The notes under the pieces are model-generated. The model saw only the letters and a program-made list of their open reading frames with translations. It was not told the origin of the DNA and made no database searches. Source: Rhynchopus sp. YZ270_cl-10 (lineage: Eukaryota; Euglenozoa; Diplonemea; Diplonemida; Diplonemidae). Taken from it: a stretch of DNA of 64,000 nt. This document shows, piece by piece, positions 21,294-30,660 of this stretch (positions are counted from its first letter, which is position 1; each line of letters opens with the position of its first letter). The translations under genes were made by a program, and so were the position numbers. The DNA lies in NCBI GenBank assembly GCA_964035575.1, contig OZ037884.1:248001-312000 (forward strand), in the 5' to 3' direction.

Positions 21294-21630
21294 ATGTTCT
21301 TTGTACCTGGAGAGTGGGCCGAGTGCAAGGTATGTTTTTAACCCCCCGGTTTTCTCCCTTTTCGACATGTCCGCTATTTTTTAGCTATTTTTTTTTTTTG
21401 TCAACAAAAATGTCACTTTTACGTTTAAGGGGTACGGGGCGGCTTCTTGTTTGTTTGTTTGTTTTTTTGTTGTAGTCTCTACTTTTACATTCAATTTCTC
21501 TTAACAGGTACCCGAACCGACGACCCTTCATCGTGACAGCGAAGCAGTGCCGATGGAAGAGCTGGTGCAATTATTTGAAAACCAGGTGGCGATCGTAAAA
21601 GTCGGGTTTATATACCAACTTTTCCATTAA
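21294..21630 (+). CDS. Possible two-exon ORF (52 aa) inside the 2.96-kb element
   Basis: Exon 1 is 21294-21329 (MFFVPGEWAECK), then GTATGT; a T-rich stretch ends in TTAACAG and exon 2 is 21508-21630 (begins VPEPTTLHRDSEAVPMEE). The join keeps frame and gives 52 codons before TAA. Codon pattern looks less repetitive than the surroundings. Unrecognised; could also be a chance frame or a fragment of a longer transposon gene. Confidence 0.25.
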
Positions 21631-22371
21631 CCCACCCCATAGACCACCCTAATTATTATGAAACTCTTAGTCAGTCACTGCTATAGCCATTTAATCCAGG
21701 GAGCATAGCTAGTGCAAGAAATTCGACTTCGGGATCCGGAAAGTCTGTCCTCTGCTTGCGGAGGACTAGGCACAAGAAAATATTGCGTTCCCCCAGAAAA
21801 CCAATTTTTGTCAGAGTAATTTTTGCCCAGGGCATGCTCTTGAAGCATGGCGGCTTGGTGTGAGAAGGGGCAGTGTATTGTTTTGTTCTAGATTTCAACG
21901 GTTGTTAGAACGAGTCAAGTGGATGCTTATCTAAACACTGACTTTAGTACAGACCCGAGAGATCACACATGACTTTGAGGAAAGAACAAAGCAATGCATC
22001 TGTACCCGCACGCCAGGTTGTAGTTACTTCAGAATTTTCTTAAGTTTGCATGAACGAGGAGGGGCGAATCATTCTTCGGGAACCATAGTTGTATACCATG
22101 GAATGATTTTCTCAAAAACACCACGTGGGGGCTGAATTCAATCCCTTAAGAATTGCGAATTCAGCCTTTGTAGAAGGTACGTCTTACTTGTACTTGTACT
22201 TGTATGCCGTGTCCACCCTTCTCGACCTTACCGGTTCACATGTACGAATAATATTAGGCAGTGGTAACACCCTTCTCAATTGTGCAAACTTAAGAATTTT
22301 CTGCTGGAACTTACCAAAATCGATTTTCTTTCACCCCAAACACCCGCAACACCCCACCTGCTACTTCGGTA

Positions 22372-22456
22372 GCCTGTGTTGTTGGGAGTTGGTTCTCATG
22401 TTGATCCCCAGTGTTTTGCACTGCTTCTTCTGAGCCCAACGCTGTTTGGCCTGTCG
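22372..22456 (+). repeat. Shared module R3, copy 1
   Basis: Shares TTGGGAGTTGGTTCTCATGT and CGCTGTTTGGCCTG with 52432-52512, which lies in a different TIR element. Confidence 0.5.
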
Positions 22457-23247
22457 ACGTAATAAATACGAAGACAGGGCGGCGGTGCCAACAATTTTCC
22501 GATGATGTAACGTTTATCTGATTGATTTATCGTTTGATATACCTTGTGTGTCCTACTTCGTAACTTGCACACACGAGCAACGTATATTGAACGGTACTTC
22601 AAGCGATACTTCGTTATGTCATTGGGGTACCTGGAAAAAAAAATTTTCCCAGACGTCCCAGATCTCCCAGATTTGGCCAGATCTGGCCAGATCTGGCCAG
22701 ATCTGGGACGTCTGGGAAAATTTTTTTTTCAAAAAAAAAAAAAAATTTTTCCAGATCTGGCCAGATCTGGGCGGCCCAGATCTGGAGATCTGGCCAGATC
22801 TGGCAGCATCCGTGTGTATGAGGTGTGTTTTTTTTTTTTTTTTTTTTTACTGGTTTTCTTCCTTGCTTTCGTATTTTTTGTTTTCTTTATCTATGTGGAT
22901 CCCCCCCAGTGAACCGTTTGGGACCCCGCTCTGCCGTGGCAGTCGTGGTTAGCGTTGTCATGTTTGTCTGTAGCACACAAGTAAGAAGAGAGACTCTAGG
23001 TCTCATTGGCGTCTGTTTCTCAAAAGTTTGGTTGTTGTTCTACTCTTGTGGGTTGCCGTTAAACGGAAGCGCCTCCCCATTTACCACGAAAATCGGGGGG
23101 AACATACAGGCTGCACAGATCTCCCCCCACTATGTGGCAGTCGAGCCTTGTTACGTGGCTCCCTGGCCTGACTGCGAACTCCGCGCAACCTCACACGAGG
23201 TTAACCACGGAGTCAAAAGGAAAAAAAAAATATGATAAAAATAAAAA

Positions 23248-23294
23248 ATTTATAAAGTGCACCCAAGCCCCGGGGCCTGGGCACTTTATAAATT
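23248..23294. repeat. Strong hairpin
   Basis: AATTTATAAAGTGC faces GCACTTTATAAATT, and CCCAAGCCCC faces GGGGCCTGGG within. A foldback of about 47 bp just left of the Crypton. Confidence 0.5.
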
Positions 23295-23361
23295 AAAAGG
23301 AAAAGCAATGATTTGTTTTTTTTTGTTTTTTTTTGTTTTGCTTTTTTTTTTTTTTATATCA

Positions 23362-24832
23362 CATGTGAAAATGACTTTTTGCTGGGATCCTTCACAAACG
23401 GGGCGTGAAATAAAGTGAGCTTTTTTTCACGCTTGCTCTTAGTAATTTCGCTGGAGGCGTGAAAAAAAGTTTCACTGGCGTGAAAAAAAGTTTCACTGTT
23501 TTCTGTCAGTCACAAAACCACACACTCCACCCTACAAATCATGCCAAGGACCAAGAAGAAGGAGGCTATGGAGGATCTGTATGAGACCGAGCTTCTGGCA
23601 GGGTTGAAGTCAAGCACTGCATACAAAACGGAGTGGAATAAGTTTTTACAACACAATAAAATCACGGGGCGGAAGCAGCCAAGAGAAGAACATGTGGTCT
23701 CTTACTTGACACACCTGCGCGAAGAACGCAGCTACAAAGCCAGCTCATTATGGTCGTGCTACTCTAAGCTCAACTTTATGTTCAAGACGGAGTTCGACTT
23801 TTCACTAAAGGAGTACCACCGCATCGGGCTGTTGCTGAAGACCTGGGGAAGTGACGAATCGACGAAGAAGAGCAAGACGTTTTCGAAGGGAGAAGTGGAG
23901 ATGTTTCTCAAGATGAGCGAGTTGAGCGACTGCTACTGGTGTGTCCGCAAGGCTTACGTCGCGGTGTGTTTTCTGTCGGGAATGAGATGCACAGAAGCAC
24001 TGATGCTTGAGATGACAAATTATCAGGAATCACCAGTGGGATACCTCTTCACGTACCAGCACTGTGCTAAGGTGAAAAAGGCCGACATGGAGCGTGGGAG
24101 GTTTGTGGTACCAAGAGACAGCATCTACTTTTGTGTGGTGGAGGAGTACCTGAACCGGCGCTCACCAGTTTCACAGGAGGGTCGCTTCTTCATCACTGGA
24201 ACTAAGACGACAGCTGACAGAACTACTACTGGGACCTTTCGTGTGCAACCTCTTGGCATCAACAAAATGTACGGCATACCTGCAGAAGTCGCGAGGGTGC
24301 TTGCGCTGGACGGTTCGTACACTGGGCACAGCTTCCGCAGGTCTTCTGCGACTCAAGCCGCTGAGGCAGGAGCATCTATTGTACAGATGCAACGCCACTA
24401 TGGGTGGGTCAGTCAGGCAATGCCACAAAGGTACACCGAAGTCACACAGGCCGGTCAAGTTGCGATGTCACAGCTGTTGACACAGAACAACAGTCCCCCA
24501 ACTCAGACGCCACAAGAAGTCAAGATTAACATCAATGTGCAACAGAACAAACCATGATCATGAGTGCAAAAAAAAAAACCCCCCTTCTGTGATGCTCTAT
24601 ACACCTGCCCCCCCCCTACAGGCGAGATGAGTGGTGACATCTTGTAATTAGTACCAGTCATAGGAGGCATATATCAAAAAAAGTAACCCCTTCCCTGCTT
24701 TTGATTGATGTTCACATGTTCCCCTACTCTCATTCACACTCTCACTTACAGGTACCCACATTTTGTTCATAAAATCACTCTATTTTACGTCTCGTTTGTG
24801 AAGGATCCCAGCAAAAATATCATTTTCACTTG
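23362..24832 (+). mobile_element. Crypton-type DNA transposon with inverted ends
   Basis: A complete tyrosine-recombinase gene (23541-24557) flanked by near-perfect ~38-bp inverted copies: GTGAAAATGACTTTTTGCTG at the left continuing to TTCACAAACG (23400), and CGTTTGTGAAGGATCCCAGC at the right (24793-24832). Inside the left repeat are GGCGTGAAAAAAAGTTTCAC words in tandem (about 23456-23498). Classical Cryptons lack long terminal inverted repeats, so these arms are unusual. A related palindrome lies just outside at 24969. Confidence 0.75.
23541..24557 (+). CDS. Tyrosine recombinase of Crypton
   Basis: 338 aa, single open frame from ATG. The family cuts and rejoins DNA through a tyrosine nucleophile. 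Catalytic set visible: R149 (SGMRCTEAL), H263 and R266 (GHSFRRSSAT), H286 with W289 (RHYGW) and Y298 (PQRYTE). Residues 1-110 look like the helical core-binding domain; a basic start (PRTKKKE) may aid nuclear import. No frame damage is visible, so the element may be recently active. Codon use is GC-rich compared with the flanks. Crypton is preferred over DIRS because no reverse transcriptase accompanies it. Confidence 0.9.
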   Translation: MPRTKKKEAMEDLYETELLAGLKSSTAYKTEWNKFLQHNKITGRKQPREEHVVSYLTHLREERSYKASSLWSCYSKLNFMFKTEFDFSLKEYHRIGLLLKTWGSDESTKKSKTFSKGEVEMFLKMSELSDCYWCVRKAYVAVCFLSGMRCTEALMLEMTNYQESPVGYLFTYQHCAKVKKADMERGRFVVPRDSIYFCVVEEYLNRRSPVSQEGRFFITGTKTTADRTTTGTFRVQPLGINKMYGIPAEVARVLALDGSYTGHSFRRSSATQAAEAGASIVQMQRHYGWVSQAMPQRYTEVTQAGQVAMSQLLTQNNSPPTQTPQEVKININVQQNKP

Positions 24833-24968
24833 TAAAACAAAACTACGTATTAGTTTGAAATAAAGTGCGTTTTTTCACTTCCACGTATTTTGTCTCACTC
24901 GTGCTCTATTATTGCCCTCGCCTGCGGCTCGGGCAATAAACTCTCACTCGTGAGCCAAAATTACGTGG

Positions 24969-24998
24969 GCGTGAAAAAAAGTGCACTTTATTTCACGC
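24969..24998. repeat. Palindrome GCGTGAAA...TTTCACGC
   Basis: 30-bp near-perfect palindrome whose halves match GGCGTGAAATAAAGTG near the left end of the Crypton (23401). Either a recombinase-binding site outside the element or the true right end. Confidence 0.45.
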
Positions 24999-25211
24999 TA
25001 ATAATTAGTTATTTTTTTTTTGAAAAGTAAAAAGTATGTTTGAAAGTGTAACACACGTCTTCGTAGAAGACGGCGTTCCGCACATGTATTGTCTTCGCAA
25101 CCGTCAGTTGCGCTGGTCGTGGTGCCGCAGGTACATCCTGGGCTTGCTTTTTGTTCGTGGTTTTTTTTTTTTTCCTTTTCTTTATTGTTTCAAGTTTTGG
25201 CCGGCGTCTCC

Positions 25212-28200
25212 TCAGTAGGTGTTGCTCCGCACGAGTTCAGGCAGGCTGGCCTCTGTCAGTTTTGCCGCGCTGATGTACTTCAGGCACAACTGGGGTTGCT
25301 CTAGCAGTAAGAACTTGAGCGACTTGTTTGGCAGTAGGTCTGTCCTTAGTGCCTTGGTGGCTGAACACACTTTGAACATGTGTTTCAGTGTCGCCTTTGC
25401 TTTTGCCGTGCAGTTGTTGCAGCGTGCCACGTCGTTGCTGCCCATGTAGTCGAACAGCGCAGGGTGGCGCTCTGTCCGCAGCAGTCTCATCTGCACTGCT
25501 CCCCGCCGCGTGAGCTCCGGTGTGCTCAGCTTGGGTCGCGACACTCCCTTCGGGGTGTCCGCCGTGATCGTGCTGTAGAGTTCGCTCGCCGGTTGGGGTG
25601 TGTAGCTGGAGCAGACTGCGCGTATCGCCGCTTTGCACGCGAGGAGCGTGAGTGGTTCCTCTTGTAGGCGGCCTTTTTGTGATGCCCGTTCTGCTTGGTA
25701 CGTGGCCGTACCTAACTTGGCTTCGTGGTCCGCTTCCTCATTTCCACTCACCCCCACATGTGACGGGATGTACTGCATGATCACCCGCACCTTGGTTGTA
25801 GCCCGGTGTAGTGCCGACCACACGTCGCAGAGAAGTCCCGTAGCCTTCACCGGACCTGTCTCCAACGCACGTAGTGCTGACTGGCTGTCTGTGAGGATTA
25901 CCACCGTGTTGTGTTTGTGGTCTGTGCGGTGCAGTTCCTCCACCATCGGAAGTGCCTCTCTGATGGCCACCAGCTCGGCGGTGTACGCTATGCTCATCCG
26001 CCCTGCTCCGACGTTGGCTGTCGCTATTTCTTTGTCGCTGTCTCCCGGGTAGACCACAATGCCTGCACCCCCGTGGCCTCGTCCGCCTTCCACCGACCCG
26101 TCTGTGTAGACGTGAAGGTCCGCTGGTGGCAGCTCTGCGATGGTCTGCTCTGTCAAGCTTCTCGCCTCTGCGTCCGTCTGCGTGCCCTTCTTGAAGCCAG
26201 CCACGTAGGGCCGGATGTCGACCTTGGGGAGGACCTCCTTCCAGCGCCAGGGTGCCACCGGGTAGTGTGTCTGGGACATCGCTGGTTGGTCGTGGCGGTA
26301 CATCTTCGTCTGTTCCACTGTGTCCTTCGCCGACCGTAACCAGGTCAGTTTCGTATCGCTTGAATGCATTGCACACTCTGCTGGGGTCTCCAGTTGTCGA
26401 CGTGCACGTTCGTACAGGGCTGCTGCATCGAATTCGACGTGCTCTCGTATCTTCCTCAGGTGTGCTTCCCAGAGTAGGTCCTCTGCTTTGGTGTAGTAGT
26501 TACACCCGGTGATGACCCTCGCCCCCCTTCGGTGGAGTACTTCCAGAGTTTCAAGGCCTGCCTCATTTAGCGCTGGTCCCCACACCGCCAGTGCATACGT
26601 TATGGTCGGGAGCACGTACGTCATGTACACCTGTCTCAGCATGTGGGCATCGCACCCCCAGTCCCGTCCAGCCATGAGCTGGATCAGAGAGAGTTTTTTG
26701 AGGAACTTCGTCTTCACCGCCGCCAGTTGTGGCTGCATCGTCAGTGCGTCATCCAGTTCCACCCCCAGGTAACGGACCGTCTGCGCACGGTTCACCACTG
26801 CTCCGTCTGCGTACTTCACTTCGCACTTAGCTTTTCTGATGTCGGCACGATCGCCCTTCTCGGTCACTGGCATCACGAAGGTTTTCCTGCGGGATATCGT
26901 GAATCCAAGTTTGGGGAGGTGTTCCTCTAGCAGTGTAAGGACCTTCTGTATCGCCGCTGTTGCTTCCTCCAGTGTGCGCTCCGTACACATGATGGCCAGG
27001 TCGTCAGCGAAGATGCAGAAGTGGGCCGTCGTTCCTTCCAGGATCTCTGCCACCTCCGTCATCACCAGATTGAACAGTAGTGGTGAGAGCACTGTGCCCT
27101 GGGGAACACCCTCCCGCATCACGTATTCCTCGCTCCGTGTTCCTTCCACCGTTGTCCTTGCCGTTCTGTGCTTCAGGTAATCCGTGAGCCACCTGATGTA
27201 TCGCTCTGGTACCTGGTGTTGGTGGAGCCTTTCCAGAATTTTCCCCCGTTTAACCTTGTCGTAGGCCTTGTCGAGGTCCAGCGTCAGAATGATGGGGACT
27301 TCTTTCTTCGCTGCGGAGTCCTTAGCCAGCTGCGTGATGTAGGCCAGGTTGTCCACGGCGGAACGGAAGCGTCTGAATCCTGTCTGTTTGGGATGTAGGT
27401 TCTGTGTGGCCTCGTTTGGGTCTTCCATCAGCTGGAGCAGTCTGTTCGCTAGCACGTGTTCCATCACCTTACTCACGGTACTCGTCAGGGCTATCGGCCG
27501 GTAGGATTCGAGGTCTTCCTCTGGCTTCCCTTGTTTGTGGATAGGGAAAAGTATGGCCTTCTTCCATTCTTTGGGTAGTTGCCCCTGCTTCCACGAGAGG
27601 TTCATCACATGTAGAAGCCCTTTTTTTGCGGCGGGCCCGAGGTGCATCAACATCTCGTTGTGTATCCCATCCGCTCCAGGTGACTTTCCTGCTTCTAGGA
27701 CGTTCAGTGCGGCGTCCAGCTCCTCCAGTGTCAGGGGTGCTTCAGCTCCTTGGGATCCTGCCGTAGTTTGCTGCTCCGCATCCGGTAGGCCTGTGCCGTC
27801 ACTCACGCTGCAGTAGTGCTCCCCCAGTGCGTCCGCCTTCTCCTTGTTGGTGGAGAGCTGTTGTTTTTCCTGTTGTCCCTCTTTTTTTACTTTTATGGGG
27901 TACGACTGCGCCTTGTCCGCCCGTCCGTCCAACTCGCGCAGCAGCCTGAAGGCCCCGGAGGTTGCTACTGCCTTGGTGCACTTGTCCTCCCACATCTCTC
28001 TCTTCGCCTTCCGTATCGCATTGGCCGTCTGCCGCCGGAGTTCCGTGAGTGCGTCCCCGTCGGCCACGGTCAGGGTCTCCTCCTTCTGCTGTCTGCGGAG
28101 TTCTCTGTCTCGTTGCTTCTGGGCCTTCTTCACCGCACCGTTGCACCAGCGTCGCTTCTTCTTCCTTGCCTTGCCTCTGGGGATGTGCCTCCTCGCGATG

Positions 28201-29273
28201 TTCTTCACCATCCCTGCCCACTTGGCTGCTGCGGTGCTGATCGAGCCCCACTTCATTGCGTCTGGCGAACTGCGCTCCATCTCCTTGGTGAAGCCTGCCC
28301 AGTTCGCCTTCTTCCAGTTCCACAGCTCTTTTTTGAGTTTCACCTCAGGATGTGTTGGAGGTGTTTGGGCGTTCGCTTGCACTTCAAACTCTATCGGCAG
28401 GTGGTCGGAGTTGAGCGTTTCCCGTGTTTGCCATATGGGGTCGGCCCAGTCTCTGTCTGCGAAGACCACATCTGGTGACGTTTTGGTACCGCGCTGGATC
28501 CGCGTTGCTTCCTTCTTGTTCCAGCATCGCATGTTGTTCCCCAACGCCCAGTCGTGTAGGTCAGTTCCCGTTTGGTTGGGAATTTTCGCCTGACTCCACG
28601 CCTGGTGATGTGCGTTGATGTCCCCTGCGATCACGCAGCCCTCTCCCGTTGGCAGATCCTGTGTTGCGAAGTCATCCTCTCTCTGGTCCCCCTTCTGTAG
28701 ACCCACCCCGCTCGGCCGGTACACATTCGTGAAGAGCACGCCCTCCACAATCACATCCAGCCTCTCTGTGGTCTCCCACGCTTCGAAGGGTTGTTCTGTC
28801 GCACGCAAGTTCTTCTTCACCAGTGTCGCAATCCCTCCCCCATGCGTCTCGCTGGTGTCTTTTTTTCGAGCTACCGTTCGCACCCGCAGGAAAGTCCTGT
28901 ACCCGTCAAAGTTCAGCTTGCCCGTTTGCGCCGCCATGAGTTCTTGGAGGTGTACTACATCGTACTTCTCCTTCTCCAGGACCTGCTTCAGCTCCCCTTT
29001 CTTCGGGCCCGTCAGCCCCCCCGCATTCCAACTCATGCAGCGAAGGGTTCTTGGTTTTGGTCCTTGCTCTGGTTCTGGCTCTGGTCCTGGCTCAGGCTCG
29101 ATGCCGTCCTCTAGCAGTTGGTTGCTCTTGATGGTGGAGGAGGTCTTGTCGAGTGTGGGGTCTGTGTTCGGTCGACCTGAGTGGTGTTGATGAGTCATCC
29201 TTGGGTGTGCGTGGGTCTTCCACTTGTACGGAAGCAAAAAAGGCAGTAGCAGCAGCAGCACACTATCCAGCAT
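25212..29273 (-). CDS. LINE ORF2: endonuclease, reverse transcriptase, RNase H
   Basis: 1353 aa from the first ATG (29273). Order: an odd hydrophobic start (MLDSVLLLLLPFLLPYKW); AP-type endonuclease from about residue 80 (CMSWNAGG, QELM, later SDHLPIEF); reverse transcriptase at about 500-800 with SYRPIALTS, EGVPQGTVLSPLLFN and FADDLAIM; RNase H from about 1050 (YTDGSVEGG, YTAELVAI, ILTDSQSALRAL, SHVGVSGNEEAD); a CX2CX9HX4C knuckle near the C-terminus (CNNC...H...C). All key motifs are present. It copies its own RNA into DNA at nicked target sites. ORF1 lies in the same frame upstream, separated by one TGA. Confidence 0.95.
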   Translation of the reverse strand: MLDSVLLLLLPFLLPYKWKTHAHPRMTHQHHSGRPNTDPTLDKTSSTIKSNQLLEDGIEPEPGPEPEPEQGPKPRTLRCMSWNAGGLTGPKKGELKQVLEKEKYDVVHLQELMAAQTGKLNFDGYRTFLRVRTVARKKDTSETHGGGIATLVKKNLRATEQPFEAWETTERLDVIVEGVLFTNVYRPSGVGLQKGDQREDDFATQDLPTGEGCVIAGDINAHHQAWSQAKIPNQTGTDLHDWALGNNMRCWNKKEATRIQRGTKTSPDVVFADRDWADPIWQTRETLNSDHLPIEFEVQANAQTPPTHPEVKLKKELWNWKKANWAGFTKEMERSSPDAMKWGSISTAAAKWAGMVKNIARRHIPRGKARKKKRRWCNGAVKKAQKQRDRELRRQQKEETLTVADGDALTELRRQTANAIRKAKREMWEDKCTKAVATSGAFRLLRELDGRADKAQSYPIKVKKEGQQEKQQLSTNKEKADALGEHYCSVSDGTGLPDAEQQTTAGSQGAEAPLTLEELDAALNVLEAGKSPGADGIHNEMLMHLGPAAKKGLLHVMNLSWKQGQLPKEWKKAILFPIHKQGKPEEDLESYRPIALTSTVSKVMEHVLANRLLQLMEDPNEATQNLHPKQTGFRRFRSAVDNLAYITQLAKDSAAKKEVPIILTLDLDKAYDKVKRGKILERLHQHQVPERYIRWLTDYLKHRTARTTVEGTRSEEYVMREGVPQGTVLSPLLFNLVMTEVAEILEGTTAHFCIFADDLAIMCTERTLEEATAAIQKVLTLLEEHLPKLGFTISRRKTFVMPVTEKGDRADIRKAKCEVKYADGAVVNRAQTVRYLGVELDDALTMQPQLAAVKTKFLKKLSLIQLMAGRDWGCDAHMLRQVYMTYVLPTITYALAVWGPALNEAGLETLEVLHRRGARVITGCNYYTKAEDLLWEAHLRKIREHVEFDAAALYERARRQLETPAECAMHSSDTKLTWLRSAKDTVEQTKMYRHDQPAMSQTHYPVAPWRWKEVLPKVDIRPYVAGFKKGTQTDAEARSLTEQTIAELPPADLHVYTDGSVEGGRGHGGAGIVVYPGDSDKEIATANVGAGRMSIAYTAELVAIREALPMVEELHRTDHKHNTVVILTDSQSALRALETGPVKATGLLCDVWSALHRATTKVRVIMQYIPSHVGVSGNEEADHEAKLGTATYQAERASQKGRLQEEPLTLLACKAAIRAVCSSYTPQPASELYSTITADTPKGVSRPKLSTPELTRRGAVQMRLLRTERHPALFDYMGSNDVARCNNCTAKAKATLKHMFKVCSATKALRTDLLPNKSLKFLLLEQPQLCLKYISAAKLTEASLPELVRSNTY

Positions 29274-29306
29274 TAACCACACCAACAGCAACACCAGACA
29301 CAACAG

Positions 29307-29564
29307 TCAGTACCGCATGCTGCGGCGCTTCTCTTTCTCTTTCCTTGGCGAGGGGGAGGGCGTCGTCGCTAAGATCCGTCGTGTGTTCTTGGGGGTGGCA
29401 CGGTCACGTTCGTCCCGCTCCGCTCTCTTCCCCCTGTTCAGCTGCTTGGGTGGCGTCAAGCCCATGCGGAGGCGGCGTTCTTCTGCGTGGAGGACGTCCC
29501 TCGCACGTTTCAGCTGGCGTTCCTCCTCCTGGCGCACCAGTGCTGCCGCTGTCGCGAGATCCAT
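29307..29564 (-). CDS. LINE ORF1, small basic/coiled-coil protein
   Basis: 85 aa from the first ATG (29564), start MDLATAAALVRQEEERQ; the frame is open about 30 codons further upstream without ATG. Rich in Arg/Glu with heptad-like charge (EEERQLKRARDVLHAEERRLR) and a Lys/Arg-rich end, as expected of an RNA-binding chaperone. Ends in TGA; ORF2 continues in the same frame directly after it. Read-through or reinitiation are both possible. Confidence 0.45.
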   Translation of the reverse strand: MDLATAAALVRQEEERQLKRARDVLHAEERRLRMGLTPPKQLNRGKRAERDERDRATPKNTRRILATTPSPSPRKEKEKRRSMRY

Positions 29565-30035
29565 CTCCTCCTCTCGCTCTGTTTCCCGCTTTTTTTTGTG
29601 TTTTTTTTTGGTCCCGAAACACGATTTTTCAGACTTTCCAAAAGTGGGCACGAAGCCTGCTCCGTAACATTCAGGGCTAAGTGTGAGCTTCCTTCTTGTC
29701 AGTGAAGGGATGACCTTCGGGACTTAGCGAGGCCAGAAACATCCTCGGAAATGCTGAGCTGAGCGTGCAGAAGATTTTTTTCCCAACTAATATTTTTTTC
29801 CGTACGTACGTACAGAATTTCAAAACGTCTCGGACAAGAAACAAGTAAATTTATTTATCTACCCTAACAAATTAGTTGCGTATACTTTCGCATCAAAGAG
29901 AATGTACAAAGGACGTTCCATACAGATACGTGCAATCTATTTTAATTTGTTGCAAAAAAAAAAAAAAATGTGAAAAGAGAAAAGGCAAATCGTTTTAGTG
30001 CATAAAGTGAAACTTTCGGTAGATTGGTTTCTAAC

Positions 30036-30081
30036 ATTAACGATGGTTTGTAGTCAGTCTGACTACAAACCATGATTAACG
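30036..30081. repeat. 31-bp perfect palindrome between ATTAACG repeats
   Basis: ATGGTTTGTAGTCAG and CTGACTACAAACCAT are perfect inverted copies around one T (30043-30073). ATTAACG flanks both sides (30036-30042, 30075-30081), like a target duplication of a minimal foldback element. Confidence 0.55.
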
Positions 30082-30118
30082 AGGCTTCGTCGAAAACCTT
30101 TTTTTCTCGGTTTTCTTA

Positions 30119-30660
30119 CTGGGGGGGAGCTATTAAAGTATACGTATACTTTATTCGGCGGGAATTACTGCTTAAATGGCCAAAAAACGAAAAGGGGGGG
30201 GGGAAAAAAAATCACTGTTATTTTGGGGTTTCTAGTGGCCGAAACCTCGCGAAAACACCACCATTGACATTTTTGGGCCAATCCCAGCCAGTGGTGGGGT
30301 CAATGTGGAAAAATGAACAATTTTTTGGTGACTTAAATTTTTACAAATCTGAACCCCATCAGGCACCAATCGTGTAAAAACTGATACACGCGTTTTAGGT
30401 CAAAAATACTCATTTCTCAGCGCAAAGTGACCCCATCACAGCACGCACAGAATCCGGACCACCGAAATCAAAAAAAAAAAATTTTTCGATTTTTTGTGCA
30501 AAAAATGCTGTAAAAAATTTTTAGTAAGAAAAATGTACACAAAAACCGTATACTTTATTTCACAGATTTCCACGCTCAAAATGGGTTTCCGCACCGTATA
30601 CTTTATTACCCCCGTATACTTTATTAGCATCGTATACTTTATTAGCCCCCCCCCCCCAGT
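30119..30660. mobile_element. TA-flanked element with CGTATACTTTAT iterons
   Basis: CTGGGGGG...TATTAAAGTATACG at the left faces CGTATACTTTATTAG...CCCCCCAG at the right; TA on both sides suggests Tc1/mariner type. The right end has four direct CGTATACTTTAT words (about 30547, 30593, 30612, 30630); the left has the palindrome AAAGTATACGTATACTTT. The interior holds a reversed R1 copy (30233-30350). No transposase. Confidence 0.6.
30233..30350 (-). repeat. Dispersed module R1, reversed copy
   Basis: Read minus: TTTAAGTCACCAAAAAATTG, CATTTTTCCACATTGACC, GGGATTGGCCC, matching 19750-19810 and 42810-42870. Confidence 0.55.

Larger units (their letters stand above)
19859..22814. mobile_element. 2.96-kb TIR element with AGATCTGGCC palindrome arrays
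   Basis: TIR CACGGATGCTGCCAGATCTG at 19859 faces CAGATCTGGCAGCATCCGTG-type sequence ending at 22814. TGTATG abuts both ends (19853-19858, 22815-22820). Both subterminal regions carry arrays of AGATCTGGCC, each word overlapping a BglII-type palindrome, then T and A runs. The interior has degenerate ~170-bp repeats (20150-20830), a possible two-exon gene (21294-21630) and module R3 (22372-22456). Superfamily not assigned. Confidence 0.65.
25161..29652 (-). mobile_element. LINE retrotransposon, apparently full length
   Basis: ORF1 and ORF2 on the minus strand, followed by AACAATAAAG and an A run (plus-strand T run at about 25161-25172) as the 3' end. The endonuclease-RT-RNase H layout places it with the I/ingi-like groups. 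The 5' boundary is a guess and no target duplication was identified. All of ORF2 is open, so insertion is recent. Confidence 0.8.
19409..29864. mobile_element. 10.5-kb transposon nest bounded by inverted repeats
   Basis: GGGTAGATAAACAAATTTAT (19409 on) faces ATAAATTTATTTATCTACCC-type sequence ending at 29864; about 33 bp of inverted repeat with few mismatches, both arms including GTTTCTTGTCC or its complement. TAA abuts both ends (19406-19408, 29865-29867), which would suit a 3-bp duplication of PIF/Harbinger type. Inside are an R1 copy, the 2.96-kb element, the Crypton and the LINE. No transposase of the outer element was recognised; it may be large and non-autonomous or the pairing may be coincidental. 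Confidence 0.45.

Noticed and set aside
21671-21898. Minus-strand 75-aa frame (RKQRTDFPDPEVEFLALAML)
   Set aside because: Less repetitive than the surroundings but no recognised motif, no clear start context and no splice partner.
25036-25130. Exon-like frame MFESVTHVFVEDGVPHMYCLRN ending at CGCAG|GTACAT
   Set aside because: Looks coding and ends at a possible splice donor next to the LINE tail, but no partner exon could be identified.
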